A stretch of 64,000 nucleotides of DNA from Kribbella capetownensis. GTDB lineage: Bacteria > Actinomycetota > Actinomycetes > Propionibacteriales > Kribbellaceae. The DNA is taken from positions 372,001-436,000 of the forward strand of contig NZ_SJKD01000002.1 in NCBI RefSeq assembly GCF_004331485.1, given 5' to 3'. The position numbers were made by a program, and so were the translations under genes. Of this stretch, positions 1 through 8,887 are shown in pieces. Under the pieces are notes generated by a model. The model was not told the DNA's origin and ran no database searches. It was given only the letters and a program-made list of their open reading frames with translations. Numbering within the stretch: position 1 is the first letter of the stretch; every line of letters starts with the position of its first letter.

Positions 1-247
1 CCGGCTCCGGTTCAGCACCGTGGAGGAACTCGACGCGGCCGCCCGGATCTTCACCGACTCGACCCGGGACGACGAAGCGATGGACCTGCGGGTTCCGAGC
101 GACGGCGGGACGAAGTCGCTGCGCGCCGTGCTCGACCGGCTCGACGAGTACTCGATCAGCGCCGAAGAGTTCTCCGTCCACACACCCGACCTTGATGACG
201 TTTTCCTCGCCCTGACGGGCCACAACACGGAGGTAGCCGCGAAATGA
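1..247 (+). CDS. ABC transporter ATP-binding protein, C-terminal fragment (DrrA-like)
   Basis: This is the 3' end of a gene that begins before the window, open in frame from base 2. The visible 80-odd residues contain no Walker motifs. They look like the C-terminal tail domain of daunorubicin-resistance-type (DrrA) ATPases, which ends in a typical motif like DVFLALTG. The stop overlaps the start of the next gene by 4 bp (ATGA), and that gene is an ABC-2 permease, so the two form a translationally coupled ATPase/permease exporter pair at the cytoplasmic membrane. The substrate cannot be read from the sequence. The family assignment rests mainly on the tail motif and the partner gene. Confidence 0.8.
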   Translation, partial: RLRFSTVEELDAAARIFTDSTRDDEAMDLRVPSDGGTKSLRAVLDRLDEYSISAEEFSVHTPDLDDVFLALTGHNTEVAAK

Positions 248-993
248 GCGCCCAGAACCACTCGATCGTCATGCTGCGCCGCAACTTCAAGCACATCACC
301 CGGAACCCGACCTCGGTGTTCAACGCGGTGCTGATGCCGGTCGTGATCATGTTGATGTTCGTCTACATGCTCGGCGACGCCTTCAACGTCGGCGTCGACT
401 ACGTCGACTACGCGACACCGGGACTGATGCTGCTGGCCGTCTGCTACGGGCTGGGGGCGACCGCGACCGCGGTGAACTCCGACATGACCAAGGGCATCAT
501 CAACCGGTTCAAGGTCATGGACGTCTCCCGTGGCGCGGTGCTGACCGGTCACGTGATCGCGAGCCTGCTCACAAATCTGATCGCCATCGCCGCGATCATC
601 GGCGTGGGCTTCCTGCTGGGCTTCAGCCCGTCGGCGAGCTTCGTCGACTGGCTCGGCGTGATCGGTCTCGTCGTACTGCTCGGATTCGCGGCCGGCTGGT
701 TGACCGTTGCCCTCGGATTGTTTGCGAAGTCGCCGGAGACCGCGGGTCTGGCCGCAGTACCGCTGGTCATGCTGCCGTTCTTCAGCAGCGCGATCGTTCC
801 GGCGGACAAGATGGGGGCCGGCCTCAAGCAGTTCGCGGAGTACCAGCCCTTCACCCCGATCATCGAAACCCTGCGTGGGCTGCTGAACGGCACACCGGCC
901 GCCGGCGACGTGATCCCCGCCCTCGCGTGGTGCGTCGGAATCGCTCTGGTCGGATACCTGTGGGCACGCTCCACCTTCGCGAAGCGAGCCTGA
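244..993 (+). CDS. ABC-2 type transporter permease (DrrB-like)
   Basis: The 249-residue integral membrane protein has about six hydrophobic segments and the length expected of DrrB-type ABC-2 permeases. The central stretch around residues 80-90 (DMTKGIINRFKVM) and the later PFTPIIETLRGLLNG segment are typical of the family. It starts at the ATG inside the ATGA overlap with the ATPase gene, so both subunits are made from one message. It should form the transmembrane half of an efflux pump for a hydrophobic compound. The transported molecule is unknown. The convergent downstream gene is an AfsR-like regulator ending three bases away, but control of the exporter by that regulator is only a possibility. 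Confidence 0.88.
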   Translation: MSAQNHSIVMLRRNFKHITRNPTSVFNAVLMPVVIMLMFVYMLGDAFNVGVDYVDYATPGLMLLAVCYGLGATATAVNSDMTKGIINRFKVMDVSRGAVLTGHVIASLLTNLIAIAAIIGVGFLLGFSPSASFVDWLGVIGLVVLLGFAAGWLTVALGLFAKSPETAGLAAVPLVMLPFFSSAIVPADKMGAGLKQFAEYQPFTPIIETLRGLLNGTPAAGDVIPALAWCVGIALVGYLWARSTFAKRA

Positions 994-996
994 CCC

Positions 997-3900
997 TTAC
1001 GAGGCGAGTGTGACCTCGACCAGCTCGGACCAGTTCGACTCCGTACCTTCCTGCGTCACCTCGGCGAACCGTGCGTCGCCGAGGTGACGTCGTACGTCGT
1101 GCTCGATCCTGACCGCAGCCGGGCTGGACAGATCCGGCAGTCCGCGTACACCGTCGCCGGCCGCGAGCAGCCGCGCCGCCTGCTCGTACTGCTCGCGCCG
1201 TAACGCCAGATCCGCGACTCCGACGATGGCGTGTGCGAGCGCGGGTGCGTGCCCGGCCTCGGACGCCGCCTGGAACGCGGCGGCCCGGTGTTCACGGGCG
1301 TGGTCGAGATCGTCGGCGAAATCGCCGAGCTGACTCTGTACGGTCGCGCGGACGTTCGCCTGATCCGCTTCGTCTCCCAGCACAGTCGTCGCAACCTCGA
1401 GTTGCCGGCGCGCCTCGTCGGCGTCTCCGCGCCAGCCGGCCAGTTCCGCCTTCGCGAGGGCCAGCACGGCCAGTGCGCCCGGCCACGGGATCCTGTCCGC
1501 GTAGCGCTGCGCATCTGCCATCGCAGCCTCACTGGACTCCTCGTCGCCGCGCAGCCAGTACAGCTGAGCCTGTCGCGCGCGCAGCCGAATGACATCGTCG
1601 ACAGCACCGAATTCGGTGACGACCCCGACCGCCTGTTCGAGGTACTCGCACGCGACCGCGAACTCGCCGCGCGTGGCGAAGCGGTCCGCCAGCTCGGCCA
1701 GGGCGAACGAGATCCCGAACCGTTCGCCGACGGCCCGGAACTCGGTGAGCGCCAGCTCGAGATCCTTGTCCGCGTCCCACCCGGCATAGCCGAGCATGAT
1801 CCGCATCTTGCCGAGCTGCAGCCGCGCCATCGCGCGTCCCCAGGGATCCTCGTGGCTGAGCAGCGACTCCCACGCAGGCAGGATCTGGTCCGGCGCCTGC
1901 AACATCTTCTCCAGCGGCGCGATCAGGCCGAGCACCGGATGAGGATCCCTACTCTGCTGGCTGTAGCGGTACGCCTTGTGGATCCACTCCGCGACCTGGT
2001 GCTCGTCGCCCGGCCCGGAGGTCAGGAACTGCACGACCATGGCATACACCATGGCCCGGACCTCGTCGGTCACCTCGCCGGGCGTCTCGGTGGCCGCCAT
2101 GATCAGTTCGTTGCCCTCGGTCTTGTCCCCGGCGAGCCACCAGTACCAGCCGGCGGACGCGGCCAGCCGCATCGCCCCCTGCGCCTCGCCGGCCGCCACC
2201 GCGGCACGCATCGCGGCACTGATGTTGTCGTGCTCGGCCGCGAGCTTGGCAAGCCACTCCAGTTGCTCGGCGCGGCGAAGATGCGGCTCCGCGGTCTCGG
2301 CGAACTCGGTGAAGTACGCGAGATGCGCATGGCGCGCGAGCTCCGACTCACCCGCCTCGGCGAGCCGCTGAGCGGCGTACTCCTTGATCGTGCCGAGCAT
2401 CCGGTACCGCGGCGCCTTGTCGGTGTCGGCGACCAGCAAGGACTTCTCGGTCAGTGCGGTCAGCAGCTCGAGCACATCACCCGCCTCGACGGCATCTCCG
2501 GTGCAGACTCGCTCGGCTGCCTCAAGGCTCGCACCGCCGTAGAACACCGAGAGCCTGCGCAAGACCGTCCGCTCGGCGTCGGACAGCAGTTCCCAGCTCC
2601 AGTCGATGACCGCGCGGAGCGTCCGTTGCCGCGGCAGCGCCGTACGGCTGCCGCCGGTCAGCAGGCGGAAGATGTCGTCGAGCCGGTCGGCGAGCTGATC
2701 GAGGGACATGGTGCGGAGCCTGGCCGCGGCCAGTTCGATCGCCAGCGGCATCCCGTCCAGCGCGCGGCAGACCCGCGCCATGGTCGACAGCGTGTGCGCA
2801 TCCACCGCGAAGTCCGTGCGTACGGCGGCCGCCCGGTCGAGCAGCAACTGGACAGCCGGAGAAGCCTCGATCTCGCTCAGGTCCGCTTCGCTCCTGGGCA
2901 GGGCCAGCGGTACGACGTGCCACAGCGCCTCACCGGTGATGCCGAGCGGTTCCCTGCTCGTCGCGAGGATCCGCAGCCGCCGGCACTCCCCGAGCACCCG
3001 GTGGGCGAACGTCGCGGCCGACTCGATCACGTGCTCGCAGTTGTCCAGGACCAGCAGGGCGTCCCGCTCGCGCAACGCGGTGATGACCCGGTCCGTCGGC
3101 TCCGAGTCCGATGCGTCGGTCAGCAGCCCGTCGCGCAGGCTCAGCGCGGCGAGCGTCGCCTGCGCCACATCGCCGTCCGCGCCGATAGGCGCCAGCTCTA
3201 CCAGCCACACGCCGTCGGCTACGTCACCGACCAGGGTGCGCGCGGTTTCGGCGGCGAGCCTGGTCTTTCCCGCGCCGCCCGGCCCGACCAGAGTGGTGAG
3301 CCGATGACCGGCGACGAGCTCGCGAACCGTGGCGACGTCGGCGTCCTTGCCGATGAAGCTCGTCAGCTCGGCGCGCAGATTGGTGCTGCGGGTTTCCTCC
3401 CGTCGTCCCAACTCGCCTCGCAGCAGCGCGACGTGTACGGCGGACAGCTCGGGGGAGGGGTCGACGCCCAGCTCATCAGCCAGAGCTTCTCTCGTACTCT
3501 CGTACAGCAGGAGCGCGTCGGCGTTGCGACCGGCGGCGGCGAGGGCACGCATCAGCGCCCCGACGAGCCGCTCCCGGACTGGGTGCGCGGCAACCAAGTC
3601 GGTCAGTTCCGTGACCATCTCCGCGCCGTTCCCGAGGCTGATCTCCGCGTCGAAGCGATCCTCGAGGGCGGTCAGGCGCAGCCCTTCGAGCCGCGTGACT
3701 GCTGCGTCGAACGCCGTACTGTCCTGCAAACCGACGTCCTGCAAGGCCGCGCCGCGCCACAGTGCGAGGGCCTCGCGCAGTAGTCCTATCTGAGTCGGCT
3801 GGTCGTTGCGGGCCCGGCTGAGGAGGCGTTCGAACCGGATCGCGTCGACGGCGTCGGGCTCCACCATCAGCCGGTAGCCGTCGGTCTGGCCCTCGACCGA

Positions 3901-4131
3901 TGCGTCCGGCAAAGCCTTCCGGAGCCGGGAGACCAAGCGCTGCAAGGCATTCGCGGCCTCGGCCGGCGGCTGCTCACCCCAGATCCAGTCGACAAGCGTC
4001 GCCTTCGGAACCACCTGTCCCGGGCTGAGCGCCAGCGCGATCAACAGCCCCCGCAACCGGGCACCCGGCACGTCGGCGACGACCCCGTCGTCCGACCGAA
4101 CCTCGAATGAACCCAGTATCCCGATCTGCAC
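997..4131 (-). CDS. AfsR/SARP-family STAND transcriptional regulator (BTAD, NB-ARC, TPR)
   Basis: This is a large regulator of about 1044 residues. Residues 1-95 form an OmpR-like winged helix and residues about 96-245 the bacterial transcriptional activation (BTAD) domain. An NB-ARC ATPase follows, with Walker A at residues 283-290 (GPGGAGKT) and Walker B near 358-365 (DALLVLDN). The C-terminal third is helical TPR-like repeats. Proteins of this build activate secondary-metabolism or stress genes by nucleotide-controlled oligomerisation. The frame stays open for 112 codons further upstream, but I chose the GTG at 4131 because family proteins begin with VxIGILGxxEV. The upstream extension also reads through a fragment of an unrelated acetyltransferase. 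The targets are unknown; the adjacent ABC exporter is a plausible one. Confidence 0.87.
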   Translation of the reverse strand: MQIGILGSFEVRSDDGVVADVPGARLRGLLIALALSPGQVVPKATLVDWIWGEQPPAEAANALQRLVSRLRKALPDASVEGQTDGYRLMVEPDAVDAIRFERLLSRARNDQPTQIGLLREALALWRGAALQDVGLQDSTAFDAAVTRLEGLRLTALEDRFDAEISLGNGAEMVTELTDLVAAHPVRERLVGALMRALAAAGRNADALLLYESTREALADELGVDPSPELSAVHVALLRGELGRREETRSTNLRAELTSFIGKDADVATVRELVAGHRLTTLVGPGGAGKTRLAAETARTLVGDVADGVWLVELAPIGADGDVAQATLAALSLRDGLLTDASDSEPTDRVITALRERDALLVLDNCEHVIESAATFAHRVLGECRRLRILATSREPLGITGEALWHVVPLALPRSEADLSEIEASPAVQLLLDRAAAVRTDFAVDAHTLSTMARVCRALDGMPLAIELAAARLRTMSLDQLADRLDDIFRLLTGGSRTALPRQRTLRAVIDWSWELLSDAERTVLRRLSVFYGGASLEAAERVCTGDAVEAGDVLELLTALTEKSLLVADTDKAPRYRMLGTIKEYAAQRLAEAGESELARHAHLAYFTEFAETAEPHLRRAEQLEWLAKLAAEHDNISAAMRAAVAAGEAQGAMRLAASAGWYWWLAGDKTEGNELIMAATETPGEVTDEVRAMVYAMVVQFLTSGPGDEHQVAEWIHKAYRYSQQSRDPHPVLGLIAPLEKMLQAPDQILPAWESLLSHEDPWGRAMARLQLGKMRIMLGYAGWDADKDLELALTEFRAVGERFGISFALAELADRFATRGEFAVACEYLEQAVGVVTEFGAVDDVIRLRARQAQLYWLRGDEESSEAAMADAQRYADRIPWPGALAVLALAKAELAGWRGDADEARRQLEVATTVLGDEADQANVRATVQSQLGDFADDLDHAREHRAAAFQAASEAGHAPALAHAIVGVADLALRREQYEQAARLLAAGDGVRGLPDLSSPAAVRIEHDVRRHLGDARFAEVTQEGTESNWSELVEVTLAS

Positions 4132-4249
4132 CCGCCCGATCTTGCCATGCACCGCCGGCAGCCGTGCCGAGCCGGGCCCCGCGTCCTGCCGGACCGTGGA
4201 GAGCTGGTCCTTGCGGAGGATGGTTTCTTCGATGGTGGTGTTTCTGGCG

Positions 4250-4463
4250 GGGGCGAGCGCTCGGGTCGCGATGCCTTGTCCCCGGGCTGCCCGGTCGATC
4301 CAGTAGGTGACCTCGGTTTCGCCGTCCATGACGAAGGCAGCGTCTCTCCTCAGGTCAAGCGGGGCACGATCATGATCAAGCCCATGATGAGGGCGACCAC
4401 CGACAACATCCGGCCGACGACGGCGAGGGCCTTGCCGCGGCGGCACCACGCAGCGGAACTGCT
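4250..4463 (-). pseudogene. remnants of a GNAT acetyltransferase and of a small membrane protein
   Basis: Between the AfsR-like gene and the LysR gene the minus strand carries coding debris. Bases about 4255-4345 encode a stretch with the GNAT acetyl-CoA-binding signature (EVTYWIDRAARGQGIATRAL), with no start, N-terminus or C-terminal half. Just upstream, in another frame, bases 4350-4460 encode a hydrophobic segment with a stop (GRMLSVVALIMGLIMIVPRL), like the end of a small membrane protein. Neither is a complete gene. The GNAT identification rests on the motif alone; the hydrophobic piece may be chance. The region should also hold the promoter of the AfsR-like gene. Confidence 0.5.
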
Positions 4464-5360
4464 TCAACGTGGAGACGGTATCCCGCGACAGGTCTCTCTG
4501 GCCGTCTCCAGGAAGGCGGGCAGGGCGGTGTTCGCGTTGTCGGCGGCCCAGGCGAGTTGGAGCGTGAGCTCATGCCCGACGACAGGCAAGAACCGGACGC
4601 CCTCCAACGACACCGCCCGGTAGGACGCGGCCACGATGGTCACCCCGAGTCCGCCCGCGACGAGCCCCAACGCGGAGATGCCGCTCGCCTCCTGCACGAT
4701 GGCCGGGCTGAAGCCGGCACCGCGGCAGGAGGCGATGAACTCGTCGTACGCCAGCACCGAGCGGTGACGCGGGAAGAACACGAACGGCTCGTCGGCGAGA
4801 TCGCCCAACTCGATCCGGTCGTGCTGCGCGAGCCGGTGATCGGCGGGCAGCCCAGCCAGGACCGGCTCGGTCAGCAACGTCTCCAGTTCAACGCCGGGCG
4901 GCGCCGCAGCCGCACGCAGGAACCCGGCATCGATCCGCCCAGCCGTCAGCGCCGCCAACTGCTCGTCGTCGAAGCTCTCGCTGATCCGGACCTCGATCGC
5001 AGGGTGGGCGTCGCGGTACGAGCGAATGATCGCAGGCAACAACGCCAGCGTCACCGCCGGAAGCGCCGAGATGGCCAGCTCACCCCAGTCGCCCTCGGCG
5101 GCGAGTCGGGCCAGCCGGACTGCGCGGTCGGACTCAGTCAGCGCCCGTCGTGCCTGCCCGAGCACCGCCTGTCCGGCCGGGCTGAGTACGACCCGCCGGC
5201 TGGTCCGGTCGAAGAGTCTGACGCCCAGAATCCGTTCGAGGTCGCGGATCTGCCGCGACAGCGCGGGCTGGGTGATGTGCAAGCGCTCGGCGGCGCGGCC
5301 GTAGTGCAGTTCGTCCGCCACCGCGGCGAACGACCGCCACAATCGCGCGTCCACATCCAT
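4464..5360 (-). CDS. LysR-family transcriptional regulator
   Basis: This 298-residue protein has the standard LysR length. The N-terminal winged helix-turn-helix covers residues about 5-65, including the LysR signature region (HYGRAAERLHITQPALSRQI). A periplasmic-binding-protein-like effector domain occupies residues about 90-295. It is transcribed divergently from a cupin gene with only 46 bp between them, the usual arrangement for a LysR regulator controlling its neighbour. A dyad CAAGA-N9-TCTTG in that gap is a candidate binding site. The effector molecule cannot be deduced. Confidence 0.93.
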   Translation of the reverse strand: MDVDARLWRSFAAVADELHYGRAAERLHITQPALSRQIRDLERILGVRLFDRTSRRVVLSPAGQAVLGQARRALTESDRAVRLARLAAEGDWGELAISALPAVTLALLPAIIRSYRDAHPAIEVRISESFDDEQLAALTAGRIDAGFLRAAAAPPGVELETLLTEPVLAGLPADHRLAQHDRIELGDLADEPFVFFPRHRSVLAYDEFIASCRGAGFSPAIVQEASGISALGLVAGGLGVTIVAASYRAVSLEGVRFLPVVGHELTLQLAWAADNANTALPAFLETARETCRGIPSPR

Positions 5361-5377
5361 GCGCTGACGTTATCAAT

Positions 5378-5396
5378 CAAGAACAGATCGGTCTTG
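5378..5396. promoter_or_regulatory. candidate LysR operator in divergent promoter
   Basis: A 19-bp interrupted dyad, CAAGA-N9-TCTTG, lies between the divergent LysR and cupin genes. Its size and position fit a LysR-type box bound by the neighbouring regulator. This is inferred from position and symmetry only. Confidence 0.45.
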
Positions 5397-5406
5397 GACA
5401 ACATCG

Positions 5407-5910
5407 ATGCGACGCGGTTGGCTGGTCACCGTGACTCGAGGTGTGATTTCGACCCAAGACACCCAGACGGCCCTCTGGTTCCTGGGCGTCCTGTCCCAGG
5501 TGCGCGTCAGCGGCGAACAGACCGGCGGAGCCTTCTCCATCACCGAGAACCTCGCCCGCCGCGGAAACGCCAGCCCGGTCCATTCCCATGACCACGAGGA
5601 CGAGACGATCTTCGTCCTCGACGGTGAACTGCGCGTCGTCACCGGCGAAGCGGAACACTCCGCGGGACCCGGTACGGTCGCCGTCCTGCCGAAGAGGATC
5701 AGCCACGCGTACGTCGTCACGTCCGCAACCGCACGGTTCATCACCCTGCACATGCCGGGTGGGTTCGAGCAGTTCGCAGCCGAGGTCGGCCGGCCCGCTC
5801 AGACGCTCACGCTGCCGCCGGAACCCGCCGTACCGCCGGACTTGGCGGAGTTGACTCGGATCGCGGCCCGGCACGGCATCACGATCCTGGCCCCACCACC
5901 TCGGCCCTAG
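5407..5910 (+). CDS. cupin-domain protein (quercetinase-like single cupin)
   Basis: This protein of up to 167 residues has one cupin barrel at residues about 40-125. The first cupin motif shows metal-ligand histidines (HSHDHEDETIFVLDGEL) and the second follows near residue 95 (LPKRISHAYVV). Small cupins of this type bind a divalent metal and act as dioxygenases, isomerases or sensors. The reaction here is not known. The gene is divergent from a LysR regulator and probably its target. The ATG at 5407 has no clear ribosome-binding site; GTG codons at 5431 and 5443 are alternative starts that would remove 8 or 12 residues. Confidence 0.82.
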   Translation: MRRGWLVTVTRGVISTQDTQTALWFLGVLSQVRVSGEQTGGAFSITENLARRGNASPVHSHDHEDETIFVLDGELRVVTGEAEHSAGPGTVAVLPKRISHAYVVTSATARFITLHMPGGFEQFAAEVGRPAQTLTLPPEPAVPPDLAELTRIAARHGITILAPPPRP

Positions 5911-5929
5911 TGCCCTCCGCCGATGGGCA

Positions 5930-6376
5930 CTAGCTCGCAGCCTTCTTCACCAGGGCGCGGAGCTGCTTCTCCCCGGCGGCGGTCAACTTCGTCAGCGCGA
6001 AGGCCGTCGGCCACAGCTCGCCGTCGTCGAGATTCGCCGAGTCGTTGAAGCCGAAGGTGCTGTACCGCGACTTGAACTTGCCCGCGGGCTGGAAGAAGCA
6101 GACAACCTTGCCGCCCTTGGCCCACCCCGGCATCCCGTACCAGAGCTTCGGCGTGAGCCCGGGCGCGTCCTCCTTGATGATGGCGCCGATCCGCTCGGCC
6201 ATCGCACGCTCATCCGCGGGCATCTCCGCGATCTTCTCCAGCTGAGCCGCCTCCTGGTCCGCCCCGAGCGCAGCCGCCTTCATCTCCCGGGCGTGCTCTT
6301 TCATCGCCCCCCGCTCCTCGTCGGTGAACCCCTCGTACGACTTGCCCTGCGAGGCCGCGGCCTTCTTCGCGTTCAT
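5930..6376 (-). CDS. DUF1801-type protein (YdhG-like)
   Basis: This 148-residue soluble protein begins with a charged, alanine- and lysine-rich helix of about 50 residues, followed by a compact domain. That domain contains the DUF1801 pattern around residues 85-125 (APGLTPKLWYGMPGWAKGGKV, then a CFFQ.AG segment and an FGFNDSANLDDGE region). Members are small cytoplasmic proteins related to the frataxin-like iron chaperone YdhG, but function is generally unproven. It is a single gene convergent with the cupin gene, with 19 bp between the stops, and divergent from the epimerase operon. Confidence 0.75.
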   Translation of the reverse strand: MNAKKAAASQGKSYEGFTDEERGAMKEHAREMKAAALGADQEAAQLEKIAEMPADERAMAERIGAIIKEDAPGLTPKLWYGMPGWAKGGKVVCFFQPAGKFKSRYSTFGFNDSANLDDGELWPTAFALTKLTAAGEKQLRALVKKAAS

Positions 6377-6465
6377 TGCTTGTCCTGTCTACGAGATCCA
6401 CTGAGAACAATCCCCATGCTAGGAACGCCCTCGCCACCCGAGCTTCTTCAAACCTGATCGATTCT

Positions 6466-6524
6466 AAGCGGAGAGACCACCTCCGGTTCTGTGGTACGGT
6501 GAAAGCGGAGACAGGATCTCCGTT
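6466..6524. promoter_or_regulatory. candidate TetR operator upstream of epimerase operon
   Basis: Two copies of AAGCGGAGA (6466-6474 and 6503-6511) lie 37 bp apart just before the operon. The second is part of a dyad, CGGAGA-cagga-TCTCCG (6506-6522). The operon encodes its own TetR regulator as second gene, so autoregulation here is likely. This is inference from symmetry and position. Confidence 0.45.
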
Positions 6525-6544
6525 CAGCGATGGGGAGGGTGGAG

Positions 6545-7558
6545 ATGACCGAGACGGTGCTCGTGACCGGTGGGACCGGGTACGTCGGGGGATGGGCGAT
6601 CGTCGCGCTGCTCGGGCGCGGGTACGACGTGCGTACGACGGTTCGTGCCGCGAGCAAGGAGCAGTCGGTCCGGGAGGCGATGGGCGAGCGAGTCGGGTTC
6701 GCGATCGCGGATCTGATGAAGGATGACGGGTGGGATGCGGCGATGGCGGGCGTCGACTACGTGCTGCATGTCGCGTCGCCGCTCGGGGATCAGAGCGCGA
6801 AGGATCCGGATGCGCTGATCGTGCCGGCGCGTGATGGTGCGTTGCGGGTGCTGCGGGCCGCGACGCGTGCCGGGGTGAAACGGGTGGTGATGACCTCAGC
6901 TGCGAACGCCGCGAGCCCGGAGTCCTACACCGCGGAGGGCGTCACGGACGAAACGCTGTGGACTGTCGATTCGTCGTCGCTGCCGGCGTACCGGCGTTCG
7001 AAAACCCTTGCGGAGAAGGCGGTCTGGGACTTCATGGCGGGGTACGACGGGCCGACCGAGCTGACGACCGTGCTCCCGGGTGCGGTGTTCGGACCGATCC
7101 TGACGGCGCACAACGTCGGTACGACGCAGATCATCCAGCGGATGCTGATGGGGAAGATGCCAGGTACGCCGAAGATAGGTCTCGAGGTCGTGGACGTTCG
7201 CGACCTGGTGGAGCTGCACCTCCGCGCGATGGTTGCGCCGGAGGCGGCGGGGCAGCGGTTCCTCGGCACCGGTGAGTTCGTCTGGATGCGGGAGATCGCG
7301 GCGGCGCTCAAGGATGCGCTCGGCCCGCAGGCAGCGAAGGTGCCGACCCGTCAGCTCCCGAACTTCATGGTGCGGCTTGCCGCGATCACCGACCCGTCGC
7401 TGCGGGCGATCACGATCTCGCTCGGACGCCGCAATCGGCACACCACGGCCAAGGCTGAACGTGTGCTCGGTTGGAAGGCGCGCCCCGCAGCCCAGACGGT
7501 CGTCGAATGCGCCGAGAGCCTGATCGCGCACGGCGTCGTACCCGAAGTGGCCTCCTGA
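6545..7558 (+). CDS. NAD-dependent epimerase/dehydratase family (extended SDR, dihydroflavonol-reductase-like)
   Basis: This 337-residue extended short-chain dehydrogenase has a Rossmann glycine motif at its N-terminus (VTGGTGYVGG). The active-site pair YxxxK sits near residue 150 (YRRSKTLAEKA), and the architecture is that of dihydroflavonol-4-reductase/aldehyde-reductase relatives. It probably reduces a ketone or aldehyde with NADPH in the cytoplasm; the substrate is unknown. The ATG at 6545 was chosen because GGAGG lies 6 bp before it. The earlier in-frame ATG at 6530 lacks such a site. The stop overlaps the TetR start by one base (TGATG), so the two genes are coupled. Confidence 0.88.
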   Translation: MTETVLVTGGTGYVGGWAIVALLGRGYDVRTTVRAASKEQSVREAMGERVGFAIADLMKDDGWDAAMAGVDYVLHVASPLGDQSAKDPDALIVPARDGALRVLRAATRAGVKRVVMTSAANAASPESYTAEGVTDETLWTVDSSSLPAYRRSKTLAEKAVWDFMAGYDGPTELTTVLPGAVFGPILTAHNVGTTQIIQRMLMGKMPGTPKIGLEVVDVRDLVELHLRAMVAPEAAGQRFLGTGEFVWMREIAAALKDALGPQAAKVPTRQLPNFMVRLAAITDPSLRAITISLGRRNRHTTAKAERVLGWKARPAAQTVVECAESLIAHGVVPEVAS

Positions 7559-8184
7559 TGACCAGGCGAGACTCTGTGCGGAATCGTGAGCGGCTTGTCG
7601 ACGCTGCGCGAGAGGTGTTCGCTGAGCACGGGTTCGGCGCCACGCTCGACGACATCGCCCGGCATGCGGGCCTCGGCACCGGGACGGCGTACCGGAACTT
7701 CCCGAACAAGCGTGCGATCGCCGCCGAGGTACTGCGGGAAGCCACGGAACAGATCGCGGTCGACGCACGGGAGGCGCTCGAGGTCGAGGATCCCTGGGAT
7801 GCGCTCGTGCAGTTCTTCGAGCGCACGGGCGCCCGGCAGGCCGCTGATCGAGGACTGTACGAGACCCTCACCGGGCAAGGCGATGACGAGGTCCAGGCCC
7901 GCATCTGGCCCGAGATCGTTGCCGCAGTCACCGAACTCTTCAACCGTGCGTACCGTGCCGGTGCGATCCGCCCCGACGCCGCGGTCCAGGACATCGCCGC
8001 GATCTTCGCCCTGCTCGGACCCGCCTTCGAGATGAGCCGCGCCATCGACCCCAACCTGTGGCGCCGCTACCTGGCCCTCCTCCTCGACGCCCTCCGCCCC
8101 GCGAACCAGCCCGACCTCCCCGTCGGGCCGCCACCCGTCGAATCCCTCGACCTCATCCTCCGCGTCGGTAAACGCAACCTCTAG
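7558..8184 (+). CDS. TetR/AcrR-family transcriptional regulator
   Basis: This 208-residue protein has an N-terminal TetR helix-turn-helix at residues about 8-55 (VFAEHGFGATLDDIARHAG, then GTGTAYRNFPNK) and a helical ligand-binding domain with little recognisable sequence. It starts at the ATG of the TGATG overlap with the epimerase gene. It most likely represses its own operon through the repeated CGGAGA sites upstream of the epimerase gene. The inducer is unknown but may be the epimerase substrate. Its last 60 residues are proline- and leucine-rich. Confidence 0.92.
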   Translation: MTRRDSVRNRERLVDAAREVFAEHGFGATLDDIARHAGLGTGTAYRNFPNKRAIAAEVLREATEQIAVDAREALEVEDPWDALVQFFERTGARQAADRGLYETLTGQGDDEVQARIWPEIVAAVTELFNRAYRAGAIRPDAAVQDIAAIFALLGPAFEMSRAIDPNLWRRYLALLLDALRPANQPDLPVGPPPVESLDLILRVGKRNL

Positions 8185-8286
8185 GTCAAGGCGGTCAGCG
8201 CTGGATGGCGTCGGGCCTCGAGCCGATCATTGCCGCCCAGCGGCAGACCCGAACCGTCGACCGACGCCACCCGCACACCTTCGACG

Positions 8287-8430
8287 CGCCAGTTGATGCA
8301 TCCGGACCCGCTCGACGAAGGTGTCCCGGGCGTTGACGAGCGTGACTGGCGCACCGGTACGACGAGCAGCCAGCTTGGCCGCGATCATGCCGGAGTACCC
8401 GGCTCCCAGTACGACGATGTGCGGTGTCAT
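8287..8430 (-). pseudogene. NAD(P)/FAD-dependent oxidoreductase (NDH-like), N-terminal remnant
   Basis: The ATG at 8430 has a good upstream site (AAGGAG) and opens a textbook FAD-binding Rossmann start (IVVLGAGYSGMIAAKLAARR). The next residues are characteristic of type II NADH dehydrogenase-like proteins (VTLVNARDTFVERVRMHQL). After about 48 residues the similarity stops and the frame continues into unrelated low-information sequence, against about 350-400 residues in the family. The piece is thus an N-terminal stub, probably left by a deletion. The start signals still look intact, so it may be transcribed. Confidence 0.7.
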
Positions 8431-8542
8431 GTGCGCACTCCTTTCGACATGACTCCTGACAAATCGAAGCGGCCCGAACGTGACGTGACGACGGTCACGT
8501 CGGTGCCCTGTCACGAACGCGGACCGCTGCCTGGGCACCGAG

Positions 8543-8887
8543 CCGGGGCTGGGGTTGCTGCCGATCGAGCGGCGCGACACCGGCGAGTTCGTCGGGTACT
8601 GCGGGCTGACGGTGGGGCAGGGGTCGTTCGACGAGCCTGAGATCGCCTACGAGTTGGCGCGGCGGGCGCACGGTCACGGCTACGCCACCGAGGCGGCCCG
8701 AGCGGTAGTCGAGGCGGCCGAAGCCACCGGGCGGCGGCGCTTGTGGGCCGCCGTGCGGGAGTGGAACGCGCCGTCGTTCCGGGTGCTCGAGAAGCTCGGT
8801 TTCCACCGCAGCGAACGGGTCACCCACGACCCGGAGCGCGGCGACCTGATCTGGATGACGCGCGAGCTGGGTCAGCCGTCGGCGTAG
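8543..8887 (+). pseudogene. 5'-truncated GNAT N-acetyltransferase
   Basis: The frame encodes the C-terminal two thirds of a RimJ/RimL-type GNAT protein. It opens mid-domain (LLPIERRDTGEFVGYCGL), carries the acetyl-CoA loop (RRAHGHGYATEAARAVVEAA) and ends with the usual NAPSFRVLEKLGF segment. A family member is about 170 residues; only about 110 remain and no start with a ribosome-binding site is present. The missing 5' part abuts the truncated oxidoreductase, so one deletion may have removed the ends of both. A functional short protein from the TTG at 8555 cannot be excluded. The 3' end overlaps the convergent VOC gene by 16 bp. Confidence 0.65.

Noticed and set aside
1231..3783. 850-codon open frame antisense to the AfsR-like gene
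   Set aside because: The opposite strand encodes a complete, motif-rich STAND regulator. Long antisense frames are expected in DNA this rich in G+C, and the translation has no domain pattern.
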